A DNA stretch of 6,233 nt from a bacterium. GTDB lineage: Bacteria; Krumholzibacteriota; Krumholzibacteriia; LZORAL124-64-63. Under the pieces are notes generated by a model. That model had not been told where the DNA came from. It saw only the letters and a list, made by a program, of their open reading frames with translations, and searched no databases. Positions 5,667 to 6,233 of this stretch are shown piece by piece. How positions within the stretch are numbered: the stretch's first letter is position 1; the number at the start of each line of letters is the position of its first letter. The translations under genes were made by a program, and so were the position numbers. The DNA is taken from assembly GCA_018652925.1 (NCBI GenBank), contig JABIBH010000286.1, forward strand, positions 1 through 6,233, given 5' to 3'.

Positions 5667-6233
5667 ATGAACAGTAATACAAAAACTCACAATTCTCAAT
5701 ATGAAGCAAAAGAACTCCTGCCGATTGGGCTTATTGTCGCCATTGGAGCAATTTTCTGCCGATTACCGGCTCTTGGCGCATGGTGGAGCCTTGACGATTG
5801 GGATCTGCTTGCCCGCGCAGCAAATGTCATTTTTTCATATGGACCATCCCCCCGCGTTTTCAGCCAGATAGTCTGGTGGGAAATATTTTATCCAATCTTT
5901 GGTGATAATGCGCAAAGCTGGGCATTTGTTCGTCTGCTTATTTTTGGTGGCATCAGCTGGACTACGGTCAGAATTTGTAAACACATTGGGATGGGAAAAC
6001 TGCCTCGCCTTTTTGCCGGGCTTCTTGTTGCTGCTTCCCCGCTGGCTTTTACGCCGTTGTATTGGGCAAGTGGAGTTCAGACTTTGCTTGGCGCCTTGTT
6101 CGCATTGCGAGCAATCGATTTTGCTTTGCAAAACAGACCCTGGCCAGTTCTTCTGTTGGGCGTTTTTGCAATTCTTTCAAAAGAAAATGCAATCCTGCTT
6201 CCCATGATTTTGCCTTTTATTTTTATTAACAAA
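5667..6233 (+). CDS. GT-C-like polytopic membrane glycosyltransferase, N-terminal part (3' end outside window)
   Basis: The frame opens with ATG at 5667, just after an in-frame TAG at 5655-5657, and stays open for 189 codons to the window edge. After a polar N-terminus comes a first hydrophobic helix (about 17-36), then the loop WWSLDDWDLLARA (39-51). Its Asp43-Asp44 pair resembles the acidic motif in the first external loop of GT-C glycosyltransferases, which use polyprenyl-phosphate sugars at the outer face of the inner membrane. Further helices lie at about 86-103, 115-135, 136-152 and 159-188. The stretches LYWASGVQTLLGALFALRA (131-149) and ILSKENAILLP (169-179) match patterns common in GT39/TMTC-like members. 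Family and acceptor cannot be fixed from the N-terminal part alone, and other polytopic enzymes are possible. The ribosome site is weak. It diverges from the DUF1684-DUF456 unit. Confidence 0.7.
   Translation, partial: MNSNTKTHNSQYEAKELLPIGLIVAIGAIFCRLPALGAWWSLDDWDLLARAANVIFSYGPSPRVFSQIVWWEIFYPIFGDNAQSWAFVRLLIFGGISWTTVRICKHIGMGKLPRLFAGLLVAASPLAFTPLYWASGVQTLLGALFALRAIDFALQNRPWPVLLLGVFAILSKENAILLPMILPFIFINK

Noticed and set aside
5595..5699. N-terminal extension of the DUF1684 lipoprotein to an upstream start at 5699
   Set aside because: It would bury the signal peptide and lipobox 35 residues inside the protein and overlap the divergent gene's start; the ATG at 5594 has a good ribosome site.
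5835..6207. ORFs 5835-6131 (-) and 5899-6207 (+)
   Set aside because: Both overlap the continuous GT-C-like frame, which has helices and motifs; these show none and lack ribosome sites.
1..6233. Mobile elements, CRISPR arrays, tRNA or rRNA genes, defence genes
   Set aside because: No direct-repeat array, transposase, integrase, terminal repeats or recognisable RNA gene was seen on reading both strands.

Overview
The window looks like compact chromosomal DNA from a Gram-negative bacterium. A lipobox lipoprotein and a signal-peptide protein that reads like an outer-membrane barrel imply an outer membrane. Base composition is moderate, about 45% GC by eye. Nearly every base is coding: the only gaps I see are 9, 34 and 72 bases. 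No rRNA, tRNA, insertion sequence, CRISPR array or phage gene is visible. The short-form DUF1684 lipoprotein resembles those I associate with Bacteroidota and related groups, but I cannot assign a phylum from this sequence.

Layout, left to right. A (+) gene entering from the left edge supplies the C-terminal part of a PLP-dependent, cysteine-synthase-like enzyme (2-577). It meets the end of a four-gene (-) operon, which in transcription order is: MFS transporter (3844-2567), DUF503/YlxP-like small protein (2567-2262), CaCA-family Na+/Ca2+ antiporter (2252-1317), and RsuA/RluB-type pseudouridine synthase (1317-574). Two of its junctions are one-base stop/start overlaps and the third has a 9-base gap, so translational coupling is likely. 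Diverging from this operon is a (+) gene for a small probable outer-membrane beta-barrel protein (3879-4436). Its end runs 17 bases into a second (-) operon, made of a DUF1684 lipoprotein (5594-4956) followed by a DUF456 membrane protein (4956-4420). Diverging from that, a (+) polytopic membrane protein with GT-C glycosyltransferase hallmarks (5667 onward) runs off the right edge.

Functionally this is mostly envelope and transport genes: two transporters, a barrel, a lipoprotein, a Gly-rich membrane protein and a lipid-linked-sugar type glycosyltransferase. Two genes connected with RNA or ribosomes (DUF503 and the pseudouridine synthase) sit inside the transporter operon. I see no clear defence, mobile or otherwise novel system. 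The most notable points are the altered motifs of the pseudouridine synthase, the unusual neighbourhood of the DUF503 gene, the extreme packing with overlapping convergent ends, and an inverted repeat touching the barrel gene's start codon.
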